A stretch of DNA of 64,000 bases from Lentzea tibetensis (GTDB lineage Bacteria; Actinomycetota; Actinomycetes; Mycobacteriales; Pseudonocardiaceae), in assembly GCF_007845675.1 (NCBI RefSeq), contig NZ_VOBR01000016.1:142360-206359 (forward strand). Direction: 5' to 3'. A program made the position numbers and the translations under genes. The notes beneath the pieces are model-generated. The model was given only the letters and a program-made list of their open reading frames with translations, was not told where the DNA came from and searched no databases. Positions 24,814 through 33,528 of the stretch are shown one piece after another. Within the stretch, counting starts at the first letter, position 1. The number at the start of each line of letters is the position of its first letter.

Positions 24814-25955
24814 GCCCCAAGCTGGCCGACGTGATCGCGGCGCTCGAGGCCGTCTACCCGCCGGGGACGGCCGAGAGCTGGGACGCGGTCGGGCTCGTCT
24901 GCGGTGACCCCGAAGAACCGGTGACCAAGGTGCTCGTCTGCGTCGACCCGACCGAGTCCACAGTGGACGAAGCGGTGACGACCGGCGCACAGCTGCTGAT
25001 CGCGCACCACCCGTTGCTCCTCAAGGGTGTCAACGGTGTCCCGGCGAACGACCCCAAGGGCGCGCTGGTTCACAAGCTGATCCGCAACAACGCGGCCCTG
25101 TTCTGCGCGCACACCAACGCGGACAGCGCGCTGCCCGGTGTCTCGGACGCGCTCGCGCTGGCCATCGGGCTGACGATCACCGGCCCGCTCACCGCGGCAC
25201 CCGAGGAACCGCTGCTGGCGCTCACCACGTGGGTCCCGCACGAGTCCGCGGAGAAGGTGCTCGACGCGCTGTTCGCGGCGGGCGCGGGCGACGTCGGCGA
25301 GTACCGCGACGTGGCGTGGGTCGACGAGACGCGCGAGCAGTTCCGGCCGACCGGGGGAGCCCAGCCGGTGATCGGTGAGCTGGGCGAGCTGACCAGGCAC
25401 GACGTGACGCGGGTCGAGGTCGTGCTGGCGCGCGCCAAGCGCACCGCCGTCGTCGAGGCGCTGCTGGCCGCCCACCCGTACGAGCAGGCCGGGTACACGC
25501 TGCACGAGTTCGTCGAGGTCCCGTCGAACCGCGGCATCGGCCGCATCGGCGAGCTGGCCGAGGCCGAGCCGCTGCACGTCTTCACCCAGCGTGTCGCGGA
25601 CGCGCTGCCCGAAACCGCGTGGGGCGTGCGCGCCGCCGGCGACCCCGAGCGCCCGGTCAAGCGGGTCGCGGTGTGCGGCGGCGCGGGCGACAGCTACCTC
25701 AAGACCGTCACCCGTGCCGGCGTCGACGCCTACGTGACGGCCGACCTGCGGCACCACCCGGCGAGCGAGCATTTGGCCGCGGGCGGGCCCGCGCTGGTCG
25801 ACGTGGCGCACTGGGCCAGCGAGTGGCCGTGGTGCGAACAGGCGGCGGACGTGGTGCGCGAGGCCTTCGGCGGTACGGTCCAGGTACTCGTCTCCACGCG
25901 CCGGACCGATCCGTGGACCGTCGGTGCGACGAGCCGAACAGGAGGAAATGCGTGA
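24810..25955 (+). CDS. NIF3-like dinuclear metal centre protein
   Basis: This 381-residue protein has both halves of the NIF3/YbgI fold, with an inserted PII-like domain (about residues 125-240) typical of longer bacterial members. Metal ligands include AHHPLLLKG, HTNAD, the C-terminal TADLRHHPASEH and VAHWASEW. The family forms hexamers with a di-metal site and has been proposed to act as a hydrolase or GTP cyclohydrolase-like enzyme, without a settled reaction. It overlaps both neighbours by 4 nt, as in the Rv2231c-Rv2228c order of mycobacteria. Confidence 0.92.
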   Translation: MSPKLADVIAALEAVYPPGTAESWDAVGLVCGDPEEPVTKVLVCVDPTESTVDEAVTTGAQLLIAHHPLLLKGVNGVPANDPKGALVHKLIRNNAALFCAHTNADSALPGVSDALALAIGLTITGPLTAAPEEPLLALTTWVPHESAEKVLDALFAAGAGDVGEYRDVAWVDETREQFRPTGGAQPVIGELGELTRHDVTRVEVVLARAKRTAVVEALLAAHPYEQAGYTLHEFVEVPSNRGIGRIGELAEAEPLHVFTQRVADALPETAWGVRAAGDPERPVKRVAVCGGAGDSYLKTVTRAGVDAYVTADLRHHPASEHLAAGGPALVDVAHWASEWPWCEQAADVVREAFGGTVQVLVSTRRTDPWTVGATSRTGGNA

Positions 25956-26686
25956 AAGCCGATCCCGCACTCCAGCGCAGGCTGCTCGACCTCGCCGAGG
26001 TCGACGCCGAACTGGCGCGTGTGACCCACCGCCGCCGGACGCTGCCCGAGATCGCGGAGATCGCCGACGCGGAGCAGCTCGTGCGAGCGAAGCAGGACGC
26101 GCTCGTGCAGATCGAGACCACGCTCGGCGACCTCGACCGCGACTACAAGCGGCAGGAGACCGAGATCGAGCAGGTCCGCGCCCGCGAGGACCGCGACCGC
26201 AAGCTCATGCAGTCCGGCAGCGTCGGCGCCAAGCAGCTGACCGACCTCGAGCACGAGCTGGCCACGCTGGAGCGCAGGCAGGGCGTCCTGGAGGACGACC
26301 TGCTGGAGCTGATGGAACGCCGCGAGGCCGTCGAGGCGGACGTGCAGCACGCGCGCGTCGAGCTGGACAAGGCGCAGCAGGGCCTGACGGATGCGTCCAA
26401 GCGGCGCGACGAGGCGTTCCTCGACCTCGACTCCACCGAGGCGAAGCGCACCGCCGACCGGCAGCTGATGGCCAAGCAGTTCCCCGACGACCTGCTGTCG
26501 CTCTACGACAAGCTGCGCCAGCGCGGCATCGGCGCGGCGCTGATCCGGTCCCGCCGCTGCGGCGCGTGCCGCATCGAGATGGACCGCAACGCCGTCTCGA
26601 AGCTCAAGGACGCGGCCGCGGACGAGGTCATCCGCTGCGAGGAGTGCGGCGCGATCATGGTCCGCACCGGGGAAAGCGGCCTGTGA
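25952..26686 (+). CDS. Coiled-coil zinc-ribbon protein (Rv2229c type)
   Basis: GTG at 25952 follows AGGAGG and overlaps the NIF3 stop, giving 244 residues. Residues about 10-175 form a long antiparallel coiled coil rich in Glu, Arg and Ala. The C-terminus carries a C4 zinc ribbon (CGACR and CEECG). The family (DUF164/C4-type zinc ribbon) is conserved in actinobacteria next to NIF3 and RNase H genes. Its partner is unknown; nucleic-acid or chaperone-like binding is only a guess. Confidence 0.88.
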   Translation: MKADPALQRRLLDLAEVDAELARVTHRRRTLPEIAEIADAEQLVRAKQDALVQIETTLGDLDRDYKRQETEIEQVRAREDRDRKLMQSGSVGAKQLTDLEHELATLERRQGVLEDDLLELMERREAVEADVQHARVELDKAQQGLTDASKRRDEAFLDLDSTEAKRTADRQLMAKQFPDDLLSLYDKLRQRGIGAALIRSRRCGACRIEMDRNAVSKLKDAAADEVIRCEECGAIMVRTGESGL

Positions 26687-27786
26687 GGGTCGTCGTCGAG
26701 GCTGACGGCGGGTCGCGGGGAAACCCCGGTCCCGCCGGGTACGGCGCCGTCGTCAAGGACGCGCGCACCGGCGAGCCGCTCGCCGAGCGCAAGGGGTTCA
26801 TCGGCGTCGCGACCAACAACGTCGCCGAGTACCAGGGCCTCATCGCCGGGCTGCGGGCCGCCGCCGAGCTCGGTGCAGGCACTGTCGACGTGCGGATGGA
26901 CTCCAAGCTCGTCGTCGAGCAGATGTCCGGCCGCTGGAAGATCAAGCACCCGTCGATGCAGCCGCTCGCGCAGGAGGCGCGGACCGTCGCGCAGCGGTTC
27001 GAGTCCGTCAACTACGAGTGGATCCCGCGCGAACGCAACCGGCACGCCGACCGGCTCGCCAACGAGGCGATGGACGGCGAGACCAAGACCGCGGAACCGA
27101 AGAGCGCAGAACCGAAGACGGCTGAGCCGAAAACTCAGCCCGGCCCCAAGTCGTGGACCGGCGCGAGCGGCGACCCCACCCGGTTGCTCATCCTGCGGCA
27201 CGGGCAGACCCGGCTGAGCGTCGAGCGCCGGTACTCGGGCCGCGGCGACCACCCGCTGACCGAGGCCGGGCAGCGGATGGCCGAGCAGGCGGCCGCGCGT
27301 CTGTCCAAAGTGGAGGGCATCGCGGCGATCGTGTCGTCCCCGCTCGCACGGGCGAAGCAGACCGCGCAGGCCGTGGCGACCGCCACCGGCGTGGAGCTGG
27401 TGACGCACGACGGGCTCATCGAGACGGACTTCGGCGGGTGGGAGGGCCTGACGTTCGCCGAGGCTGGCGAGCGCGACCCGGAGATCCACCGCCGGTGGCT
27501 CGGCGACACGTCGGTCGCCCCGCCGGACGGCGAGAGCTTCGACGTCGTGCACCGGCGCGTCCGCAGGGCGCGCGACGAGATCATCGCCCGCTACGGCGGC
27601 GCGACGGTCGTCGTGGTCAGCCACGTGACGCCGATCAAGACCTTGCTGCGCATGGCGCTCGACGTCGGCCCGTCGCTGCTGTTCCGGCTGCACCTCGACC
27701 TGGCGTCGCTGTCGACCGCCGAGTTCTACCCGGACGGGCACGCCTCGGTGCGCCTGGTGAACGACACCTCGCACCTCAATGCGTGA
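26683..27786 (+). CDS. Bifunctional RNase H/acid phosphatase (Rv2228c type)
   Basis: This 367-residue two-domain protein starts at GTG. The N-terminal RNase HI domain (about residues 1-130) has its acidic residues in VEADGGSRGN, NNVAEYQGL, VRMDSKLV and RHADRLANEA. A short Lys/Glu/Pro linker with repeated KTAEPK units follows. A histidine-phosphatase domain then begins with the RHG motif (LLILRHGQTRLS) and has the second His in VVSHVTPIK. Mycobacterial Rv2228c has RNase H and alpha-ribazole phosphatase activities, so it could serve both R-loop removal and the last steps of cobalamin synthesis. Confidence 0.93.
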   Translation: MRVVVEADGGSRGNPGPAGYGAVVKDARTGEPLAERKGFIGVATNNVAEYQGLIAGLRAAAELGAGTVDVRMDSKLVVEQMSGRWKIKHPSMQPLAQEARTVAQRFESVNYEWIPRERNRHADRLANEAMDGETKTAEPKSAEPKTAEPKTQPGPKSWTGASGDPTRLLILRHGQTRLSVERRYSGRGDHPLTEAGQRMAEQAAARLSKVEGIAAIVSSPLARAKQTAQAVATATGVELVTHDGLIETDFGGWEGLTFAEAGERDPEIHRRWLGDTSVAPPDGESFDVVHRRVRRARDEIIARYGGATVVVVSHVTPIKTLLRMALDVGPSLLFRLHLDLASLSTAEFYPDGHASVRLVNDTSHLNA

Positions 27787-28702
27787 GGTGCGGCTCGCCG
27801 GGTTCACCGCCAGCGCGATCGTCGCGGGCGGGTGGCAGGCGGGCCGCGAGGACTGGGCAGGCATCGACGACGCGGACTCGGTCGCGGCGTACCGGGCGTC
27901 GTTCGACGCGGGCGTCACGACGTTCGACACGGCCGAGGAGTACGGCGCGGGCCACAGTGAACGGCTGTTGGGCCAGGCGCTGGGTGGTGTGCGGGACGAC
28001 GTCGTCATCGCGACCAAGGTGTCCTGGCGCAACCTGACGGCGGCCAAGGTCGCCGAGGCGTGCGAGCGGTCGTTGCGCAACCTCGGCACGGACCGCATCG
28101 ACCTCTACCAGATCCATTGGCCCGCGGGCACTTTCGGCAGTCCGGTGGTGCCGCTCGAGGAGACGCTCGGGGCACTGGAGGCGCTCAGGGACCAGGGCAA
28201 GATCCGCGCGATCGGGGTGTCCAACTTCTCGCGGGAACAGCTCGCGCAGGCGCGGGGCGTCACGCGGATCGACGCCGTGCAGAACCCGTTCTCCCTGTTC
28301 TGGCGCACCTACGAGGCTGAAGACCTGTGCCTGATGGCGTACTCGCCGCTCGCGCAGGGCCTGCTGGCCGGCCGGACGGGGCCGTTCGAGCCGGGCGACA
28401 ACCGCGCGGGCAACCGGTTGTTCCGCGGCGAGAACTTCGCGCGAGCCCAGGCCGCACTCGTCCAGCTGCGGGAGATCGCCGCCGAGCACCGCGTCACGGT
28501 CGGGCAGCTCGCGCTCGCGTGGCTGCTCCACCGGCCCCGCGTGTGCGCGGTCGTCGGTGCCCGCACCGCCGAGCAGGCGAGGCAGAACGCCGAGGCAGGC
28601 CGGATCGGGCTCGACCCGGCGACGCTGGCGGTGATCAGCGAGATCGGCCGGTCGGTCACGGACCCGATGCGCGAGAAGATCATGTGGGACTGGGAGCTGT
28701 AG
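27779..28702 (+). CDS. Aldo/keto reductase
   Basis: This 307-residue TIM-barrel protein has the AKR tetrad visible: Asp and Tyr in TFDTAEEYGAG, Lys in VIATKVSW and His in LYQIHWP. An NADPH-binding C-terminal region follows (AYSPLAQGLLAG ... VVGARTAEQARQNAEA). The substrate is unknown. The ATG overlaps the previous stop by 8 nt, so it ends a five-gene overlapping operon, and it directly abuts the next gene (TAG then GTG). Confidence 0.9.
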   Translation: MREVRLAGFTASAIVAGGWQAGREDWAGIDDADSVAAYRASFDAGVTTFDTAEEYGAGHSERLLGQALGGVRDDVVIATKVSWRNLTAAKVAEACERSLRNLGTDRIDLYQIHWPAGTFGSPVVPLEETLGALEALRDQGKIRAIGVSNFSREQLAQARGVTRIDAVQNPFSLFWRTYEAEDLCLMAYSPLAQGLLAGRTGPFEPGDNRAGNRLFRGENFARAQAALVQLREIAAEHRVTVGQLALAWLLHRPRVCAVVGARTAEQARQNAEAGRIGLDPATLAVISEIGRSVTDPMREKIMWDWEL

Positions 28703-29293
28703 GTGGACGGCAAGCACATCGCGGCACTGGGAGCGGCGCGGGACACGCACCGCGAGGTGCTCGCGCTGCTGTCCGAGACCGCGCGGTTGTCGTCGTTGCG
28801 ACCGGAGACCGACGTCCGCTGGAACCCCGAGGACCACGGCATCTACTGGGTCCTCTTCGCCAACGACGGCACCTGGGCCCAGCCGCTGGACGGCTGGATC
28901 GAGCTGTGCGTCGCCGACCGGGACGACTGGTCGGCGAAACGGCGCGGCGTGCCCGCGGTGGGCGCGGGGATCGCGCTGTCCGACGAGTACTACGAGGAAG
29001 TCCGGTCCGCGCGGTTGAAGGACTGGCGGCGCGATCTGGCGGCCGGTGGCGTCGAGGTCGGCGTGTTCGACCGGTACGTGCGGCTGTGGAGCACCCGGTA
29101 CCTCACCGACCTGCCGCGCTACGACCAGTCCCGCTACCTGGCCGCCTGGCTGGACGACACCGTGGCGTTCCTGGGCAGGCACTCTCCTGGATCATTTGGC
29201 ACCGCGCTAGCCGGCCTTGCGCAGCCGGACGGTCGTCAGGGCGCCCGCGAACCGTTCGGCCGCGCCGCGCACGGCGGCCGTGGCCTCGGCTGA
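28703..29293 (+). CDS. Conserved hypothetical protein with overlapping 3' end
   Basis: GTG immediately follows the aldo/keto reductase stop, giving 196 residues. Residues 1-155 look like a normal soluble alpha/beta protein with many aromatic residues (NPEDHGIYWVLFAND, DQSRYLAAWLDDTVAF). I do not recognise a family. The last approximately 30 residues are Gly/Ala/Arg-rich and read through antisense to the convergent FMN reductase gene, overlapping it by 87 bp. They may therefore be a recently gained extension after loss of the original stop. Confidence 0.65.
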   Translation: MDGKHIAALGAARDTHREVLALLSETARLSSLRPETDVRWNPEDHGIYWVLFANDGTWAQPLDGWIELCVADRDDWSAKRRGVPAVGAGIALSDEYYEEVRSARLKDWRRDLAAGGVEVGVFDRYVRLWSTRYLTDLPRYDQSRYLAAWLDDTVAFLGRHSPGSFGTALAGLAQPDGRQGAREPFGRAAHGGRGLG

Positions 29294-29743
29294 CAGCACC
29301 CCGTGCTCGACGTGCCGGTCGAGCACGAACTCGCCGCGCACCACCTGGTCCGCGCCCTTCGACGCCAGCAACGGGTGCAGCGCGTAGTCCATCGCCACGA
29401 GGAAACCCTGGTTGCCACCTGTCGCCAGCGGCAGCACCGCGCGCCCGCGCAACGCCTTCTTCGGCAGCAGGTCCAGCAGTGACTTCACGAGTCCGCTGTA
29501 CGCCGCGCGGTACACCGGGCTCGCCACGACGATCCCGTCCGCCTTCAGCACGCCGCCCACCGCGTTGCCGATCGCCGGGTCGCGCAGGTCCTCGGTGAGC
29601 AGGGAGATCGTCGGCAGCTCCCGCACGTGCAACGTGTGCACGGCGTGACCGGCCTCGCGCAGCAGCTGCTGCGTGCAGCTGACCAGCACGCCCGTCGCCG
29701 CGGTCGGCGAAGGCGCACCGGAGATGATCAGGACGTCGGCCAC
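29207..29743 (-). CDS. NADPH-dependent FMN reductase (SsuE-like)
   Basis: This 178-residue flavodoxin-fold protein has the FMN phosphate-binding start VLIISGAPSPTAATG and the conserved VVASPVYRAAYSGLVKSLLDLLP. The LATGGNQG region follows. It fits the SsuE/MsuE reductases, which supply reduced FMN to two-component alkanesulfonate or related monooxygenases. No monooxygenase partner is adjacent, so its pathway is open. It converges with and overlaps the hypothetical gene at 28703-29293. Its start lies about 70 bp from the 5' end of RNase P RNA, divergently. Confidence 0.88.
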   Translation of the reverse strand: MADVLIISGAPSPTAATGVLVSCTQQLLREAGHAVHTLHVRELPTISLLTEDLRDPAIGNAVGGVLKADGIVVASPVYRAAYSGLVKSLLDLLPKKALRGRAVLPLATGGNQGFLVAMDYALHPLLASKGADQVVRGEFVLDRHVEHGVLSAEATAAVRGAAERFAGALTTVRLRKAG

Positions 29744-29812
29744 GAGGTCGAGTCAACCAACGGTGGTCGGTCACCGACAAGGGCGTCCACAGCCTGGGAT
29801 ATCCTGTCCGAC

Positions 29813-30215
29813 GCGGATGAGTCGGCAGGGCGGCCGCGGCGAGGCAGTGCTTTCGGGCACGGGCTCGTCGAGGAAAGTCCGGACTCCACAGGGCAGGGTG
29901 GTTGTTAACGGCAACCAGGCGCGAGCCTCGGGACAGTGCCACAGAGAACAGACCGCCTGGGTTCGCCCAGGTAAGGGTGAAACGGTGGTGTAAGAGACCA
30001 CCAGCACCCCTGGTGACAGGGGTGGCTAGGTAAACCCCACCCGGAGCAAGGCCAAGAGGACACCTCGGTGTCTGCGCAGGCGTTCGAGGGCTGCCCGCCC
30101 GATGCCTGCGGGTAGGCCGCTAGAGCCTGTCGGCAACGGCAGGCCGAGATGGATGGCCGCCGACTGGGAATTCGTTCCCATGAACAGGATCCGGCTTACA
30201 TGCCGGCTCATCCGC
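29813..30215 (+). ncRNA. rnpB: RNase P RNA component, bacterial type A
   Basis: The ends form the P1 helix: GCGGATGAGTCGGC at the 5' end pairs with GCCGGCTCATCCGC at the 3' end with one G-U pair. Diagnostic internal blocks are present: GAGGAAAGTCCGGACTCC near 29870 (CR-I/P4), ACAGAGAACAGACCGCC, GGTAAGGGTGAAACGG and AGAGGACACC. The 3' conserved segment AGGATCCGGCTTACA also matches. The RNA is the catalytic part of RNase P, which trims tRNA 5' ends. A TATCCT -10-like hexamer at 29800-29805 sits 7 bp upstream of the start. No tRNA is nearby. Confidence 0.96.
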
Positions 30216-30231
30216 CTGTATGCATGGGGCC

Positions 30232-31383
30232 ATGGCCTTCAGTCATCTGTCCCATGTGGAATGCCCACGATGCGGTCTGACGCACGACGCGGACACGCTG
30301 CTGAACCTCTGTTCGTGCGGCTCGCCGTTGCTGGCCCGCTACGACCTCGCCGGCGTCGAGAAGCCGGACGGGCCGAACTCGCTCTGGCGCTACCACCAGG
30401 TGCTGCCGGTCCGTGATCCGGACACCGTCGCCGCCGTGTCCATGGGCGAGGGCATGACCCCGCTGGTGAACCTCCACCGCACCGGGCAGTCGCTGGGCAT
30501 CACCCTGCTGATGAAGGACGAGGGCCTCGTGCCGACCGGTTCCTTCAAGGCACGCGGAGCGGCCGTCGGCGTCGCCCGCGCACTGGAGCTCGGCGTGCGC
30601 GGCATCGCCATGCCCACCAACGGGAACGCCGGCGCCGCGTGGGCGTTGTACGCCGCGCGGGCGGGCATGCGCTCGGTGATCGCGATGCCGCGCGACGCAC
30701 CGTTGATCACCCGCGAGGAGGTGGAGATCAGCGGCGGCGAGCTCGTCCTCGTCGACGGGGTGATCAGCGACGCGGGCAAGGTGATCGCGGAACGGCTGAA
30801 GACCGAGGACCTCTTCGACGCCTCCACGCTGAAGGAGCCGTACCGCATCGAGGGCAAGAAGACGATGGGCTACGAGATCGCCGAGCAGCTCGGCTGGCGC
30901 AGCCCGGACGTGATCGTCTACCCGACCGGCGGCGGCGTCGGCCTGATCGGCATCCACAAGGCGTTGCTGGAGATGCGGGAGCTGGGCTGGGTCACCGGCG
31001 AGCTGCCCCGGCTCGTCGCCGTGCAGTCGTCGGGCTGCGCGCCGATCGTGAAGGCGTTCGAGTCGGGTGCGGAGACGGCCGAGTTCTGGGAGGACGCGCG
31101 GACCATCGCGTTCGGCATCACCGTGCCCAAGCCGATCGGCGACTTCCTGATCCTCGACGCGCTGCGCGAGACCGGCGGCACGGCGGTGGCGGTCGACGAC
31201 GAGCAGATCCTCGCCGACCAGGCCGAGACCGCCCGGCTCGAAGGCGTGTTCCTGTGCCCCGAGGGCGCGGCCACCATCAGCGCGGTGCGCACGCTGCGCA
31301 AGGACGGCTGGATCGCCGACGGCGAGGAGGTCGTCGTCCTCAACACGGGCGCCGGCATCAAGTACCCAGGTATCCGCCTGTAA
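30232..31383 (+). CDS. thrC: Threonine synthase-like PLP enzyme with N-terminal zinc ribbon
   Basis: From ATG at 30232 the protein has 383 residues; an in-frame ATG at 30220 is the alternative. The N-terminus carries four Cys (CPRCG and CSCG) in a zinc-ribbon arrangement. A fold-type II PLP domain follows, with the lysine in PTGSFKARGA, the NGNAGAAWALYAARAG motif and the phosphate loop YPTGGGVGLIG. The enzyme converts O-phosphohomoserine to threonine. A second thrC in the hom-thrB cluster elsewhere is likely, so this copy may have a different role. It starts only 16 nt after rnpB, suggesting read-through from the rnpB promoter. Confidence 0.82.
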   Translation: MAFSHLSHVECPRCGLTHDADTLLNLCSCGSPLLARYDLAGVEKPDGPNSLWRYHQVLPVRDPDTVAAVSMGEGMTPLVNLHRTGQSLGITLLMKDEGLVPTGSFKARGAAVGVARALELGVRGIAMPTNGNAGAAWALYAARAGMRSVIAMPRDAPLITREEVEISGGELVLVDGVISDAGKVIAERLKTEDLFDASTLKEPYRIEGKKTMGYEIAEQLGWRSPDVIVYPTGGGVGLIGIHKALLEMRELGWVTGELPRLVAVQSSGCAPIVKAFESGAETAEFWEDARTIAFGITVPKPIGDFLILDALRETGGTAVAVDDEQILADQAETARLEGVFLCPEGAATISAVRTLRKDGWIADGEEVVVLNTGAGIKYPGIRL

Positions 31384-31494
31384 GTGGCTGGGGCTGGCAT
31401 CCGCGTTACAGAAATTGGGCTGTTCGAGTGGTCCGGACGGCCCAGCACGCCACGCTCGGTATCACGGGTCACCGGGAACAGCTCCTCCTGGCAA

Positions 31495-31519
31495 GACGGC
31501 GGGCCCTGCACCCGCCGTC
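31495..31519 (+). promoter_or_regulatory. Perfect 9-bp hairpin upstream of the DUF6345 gene
   Basis: GACGGCGGG (31495-31503) and CCCGCCGTC (31511-31519) form a perfect stem with a 7-nt loop, ending 6 nt before the GGGAGG ribosome binding site. It may terminate thrC transcription or modulate translation of the secreted protein. No T-run follows. The rest of the 151-bp spacer shows no further structure. Confidence 0.4.
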
Positions 31520-31534
31520 GCCAAGGGAGGAAGC

Positions 31535-33124
31535 ATGTCCAGGAAGTTGACCGCGGTGCTGGCCCTGTCCGGCCTGATCACCGCGGGTGCGGCCGGTGTC
31601 GAGGCCTCAGCGGCCGAGACCGAGCTGCCCGTGTACGGAGTGAAGAGCGCCGGTCTCGACGACCGGCAGACCGCAGCCCTGCAAAGAGCGTTCGCACTCA
31701 AGGACGTCGACAGATCCGAGTACGGCGCGGTGGCCTTCGCCGACGAGGACCGCTACTTGCACGTCCCGAGCGTCGACAGGGGAGAGGGCAAGCCCGGCGA
31801 GGACGGCCCGACCGTCCAGACCGCCATCGACGTCGACGGTCTGCGCAGGTTGAAGGCGATCCCCGCGGAGGAAGCCACCAAGCGCGTCCAGGAAGCACTG
31901 CGCGGCGCCGGACTCCTGCCGTCCAACGCCACGCCGACCGCCCGCAACACCACGTTCGAGCTCGTCGACGCGAACGGCCGCGCCTCGCTGTCCGCGCCGC
32001 TCGACACGGCCGTCAGCTACTCGTTCAGCCTCGACGGCATCCCGCTGGAGGGCGCAGGCGCCAAGCTGCGCGTCGCCTACGACGGCCAGGGCCAGGTCAC
32101 CGGGCTGTCGCACAGCACGCGTGAGCTGTCCAAGACCGGCAGCGTGCCCGTCTACGACCTCGACCGCGGCCGCGAGCGCTGCGCGAAGGTGTTCGGCGAC
32201 GGCGTGCGGCCCGGCAAGGTCTCCTACGTCTACGTCGCGCCGCCGCTGGAGGAGAAGGTCGACCGCCTCCTGCCGAGCTTCCGGTGCGAGGGCGTGACCG
32301 CCGACGGGTCGCAGGCCCAGGCGATCACGGTGCCGGCCGCGGTCGGGTCGACCCTGCCCGCACCCGACCCCGGCCAGCCGCCGCGCGACACCAGCGCGAA
32401 GATCTCGCCGCTCGTCGAGTCCGGTGAGGTCGGCAGCGAGGGCACCGGCAACTGCTCCGGCCTGCCGAACACCTCGGCCAACATCGACTCGTTCAACAAC
32501 GAGGCCACCGGCCACGGCGTGCCCGTCCAGTTCAGCTGGAAGGACGCCAACGCGTGGGAGAGCGACTTCAAGGACCCGGTGTTCCCCGGCGGTGACGACA
32601 GCCACTACGCCGACGACGTCGACCTGACCTACTGGCAGGGCCACGGCTCGCCGACCGGCTTCTACTTCACCGGCTGCTCCAACCACAACGACACCAAGCT
32701 CGCCAACACCGACGCGCGGTGGGGCAACCTGGACGTCGAGTGGATGTCGCTGTTCACCTGCCAGATCCTGCAGGACACCAGCGGCGGCCTGACCTGGGCG
32801 CAGCGGTGGGCGCAGGCGTTCCGCGGCCTGCACCAGATCAACAGCTTCACGACCGTCTCGTACAACAGCTCCAACCACGGCGGGAAGTACGCGCACTACA
32901 TGCTGCGCAGCCCGTTCCTCTGGTGGAACAACCCGATGAAGGTCCGCGACGCGTGGGCGCAGGCGTCGATCGACACGCAGCCCGCCGCCGTCATCTGGGC
33001 GACCATGGGCCCCGTCTCGAACGGCAACCTGGCGAACTTCAACGACTACTTCCACGGCAAGGGCGCTGTCTCGGCTGACGTCATCTCCTCCGGCGTCTAC
33101 TGGCGGATCTCGGGCGCCTCGTAA
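31535..33124 (+). CDS. Secreted DUF6345 domain protein
   Basis: ATG at 31535 with GGGAGG upstream gives 529 residues. A Sec signal peptide ends near ASAAE. Residues up to about 290 form an N-terminal pro-like region. The C-terminal domain resembles DUF6345: it begins GTGNCSGLPNTSANIDSFNNE and contains DVDLTYWQGHGSPTGFYF, WMSLFTCQIL and a HYMLRSPFLWW segment. The GHG and FTCQ motifs placed on adjacent strands recall clan CD cysteine peptidases, so a secreted protease is possible, but no activity is established. It is monocistronic and followed by a strong hairpin. Confidence 0.75.
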   Translation: MSRKLTAVLALSGLITAGAAGVEASAAETELPVYGVKSAGLDDRQTAALQRAFALKDVDRSEYGAVAFADEDRYLHVPSVDRGEGKPGEDGPTVQTAIDVDGLRRLKAIPAEEATKRVQEALRGAGLLPSNATPTARNTTFELVDANGRASLSAPLDTAVSYSFSLDGIPLEGAGAKLRVAYDGQGQVTGLSHSTRELSKTGSVPVYDLDRGRERCAKVFGDGVRPGKVSYVYVAPPLEEKVDRLLPSFRCEGVTADGSQAQAITVPAAVGSTLPAPDPGQPPRDTSAKISPLVESGEVGSEGTGNCSGLPNTSANIDSFNNEATGHGVPVQFSWKDANAWESDFKDPVFPGGDDSHYADDVDLTYWQGHGSPTGFYFTGCSNHNDTKLANTDARWGNLDVEWMSLFTCQILQDTSGGLTWAQRWAQAFRGLHQINSFTTVSYNSSNHGGKYAHYMLRSPFLWWNNPMKVRDAWAQASIDTQPAAVIWATMGPVSNGNLANFNDYFHGKGAVSADVISSGVYWRISGAS

Positions 33125-33151
33125 CAGACCAACTGGCGGAACCCCCAGAAA

Positions 33152-33188
33152 GCCGGTGGGGCATCCTCGACGAGGGTGCCCCACCGGC
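33152..33188. terminator. Bidirectional hairpin between convergent genes
   Basis: A 17-bp stem (33152-33168 with 33172-33188, one non-Watson-Crick pair) with a 3-nt loop lies between the DUF6345 stop and the end of the minus-strand RHH-like gene. It can serve both genes as a terminator. No T-tract is seen, as is common in high-GC actinomycetes. Confidence 0.75.
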
Positions 33189-33192
33189 GCGT

Positions 33193-33528
33193 TCAGCCTC
33201 GGCGCGAAGGGCGGCCGGAGGGCATGCGCAGAACCGTCGGGAACGGTTTGCCGTCGTTGTACTTGCGCTCCAGCTCGGCCACGTAGGCGTCGACGGCCGG
33301 GTTGACGATGTCGACGAGGCTGCGGATGCCGACCCCCGGTTCCGCCTCGGCGAGGTAGGTCGCGGCCGCACGTGCGCGCTCCAGCACGGAGCTGTCGAAG
33401 TTGATCGTCCGCTGCACCCGGCGCCGGGATTGCCGGTCCTCCCCGGTACCCTTGGGCGTGCCTGGAGCGCTAGGGGAGGTTGTGATTCCGTCCACACTTC
33501 CGTCCGGCACGGGGTCTGGCTCGAGCAT
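33193..33528 (-). CDS. Small ribbon-helix-helix-like DNA-binding protein
   Basis: ATG at 33526-33528 is chosen because GAGGAG precedes it on the minus strand; it gives 111 residues. The first 40 residues are disordered (Pro/Ser/Gly). A segment RRRVQRTINFDSSVLERARAAATYLAE follows, which has the beta strand-helix pattern of ribbon-helix-helix proteins, and then a second helix region (SLVDIVNPAVDAYVAELERKY). It may be a regulator or centromere/oriT-type DNA binder. It is divergent from the T4SS-like operon, so it could repress that operon. The family is not firmly recognised. Confidence 0.6.
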   Translation of the reverse strand: MLEPDPVPDGSVDGITTSPSAPGTPKGTGEDRQSRRRVQRTINFDSSVLERARAAATYLAEAEPGVGIRSLVDIVNPAVDAYVAELERKYNDGKPFPTVLRMPSGRPSRRG

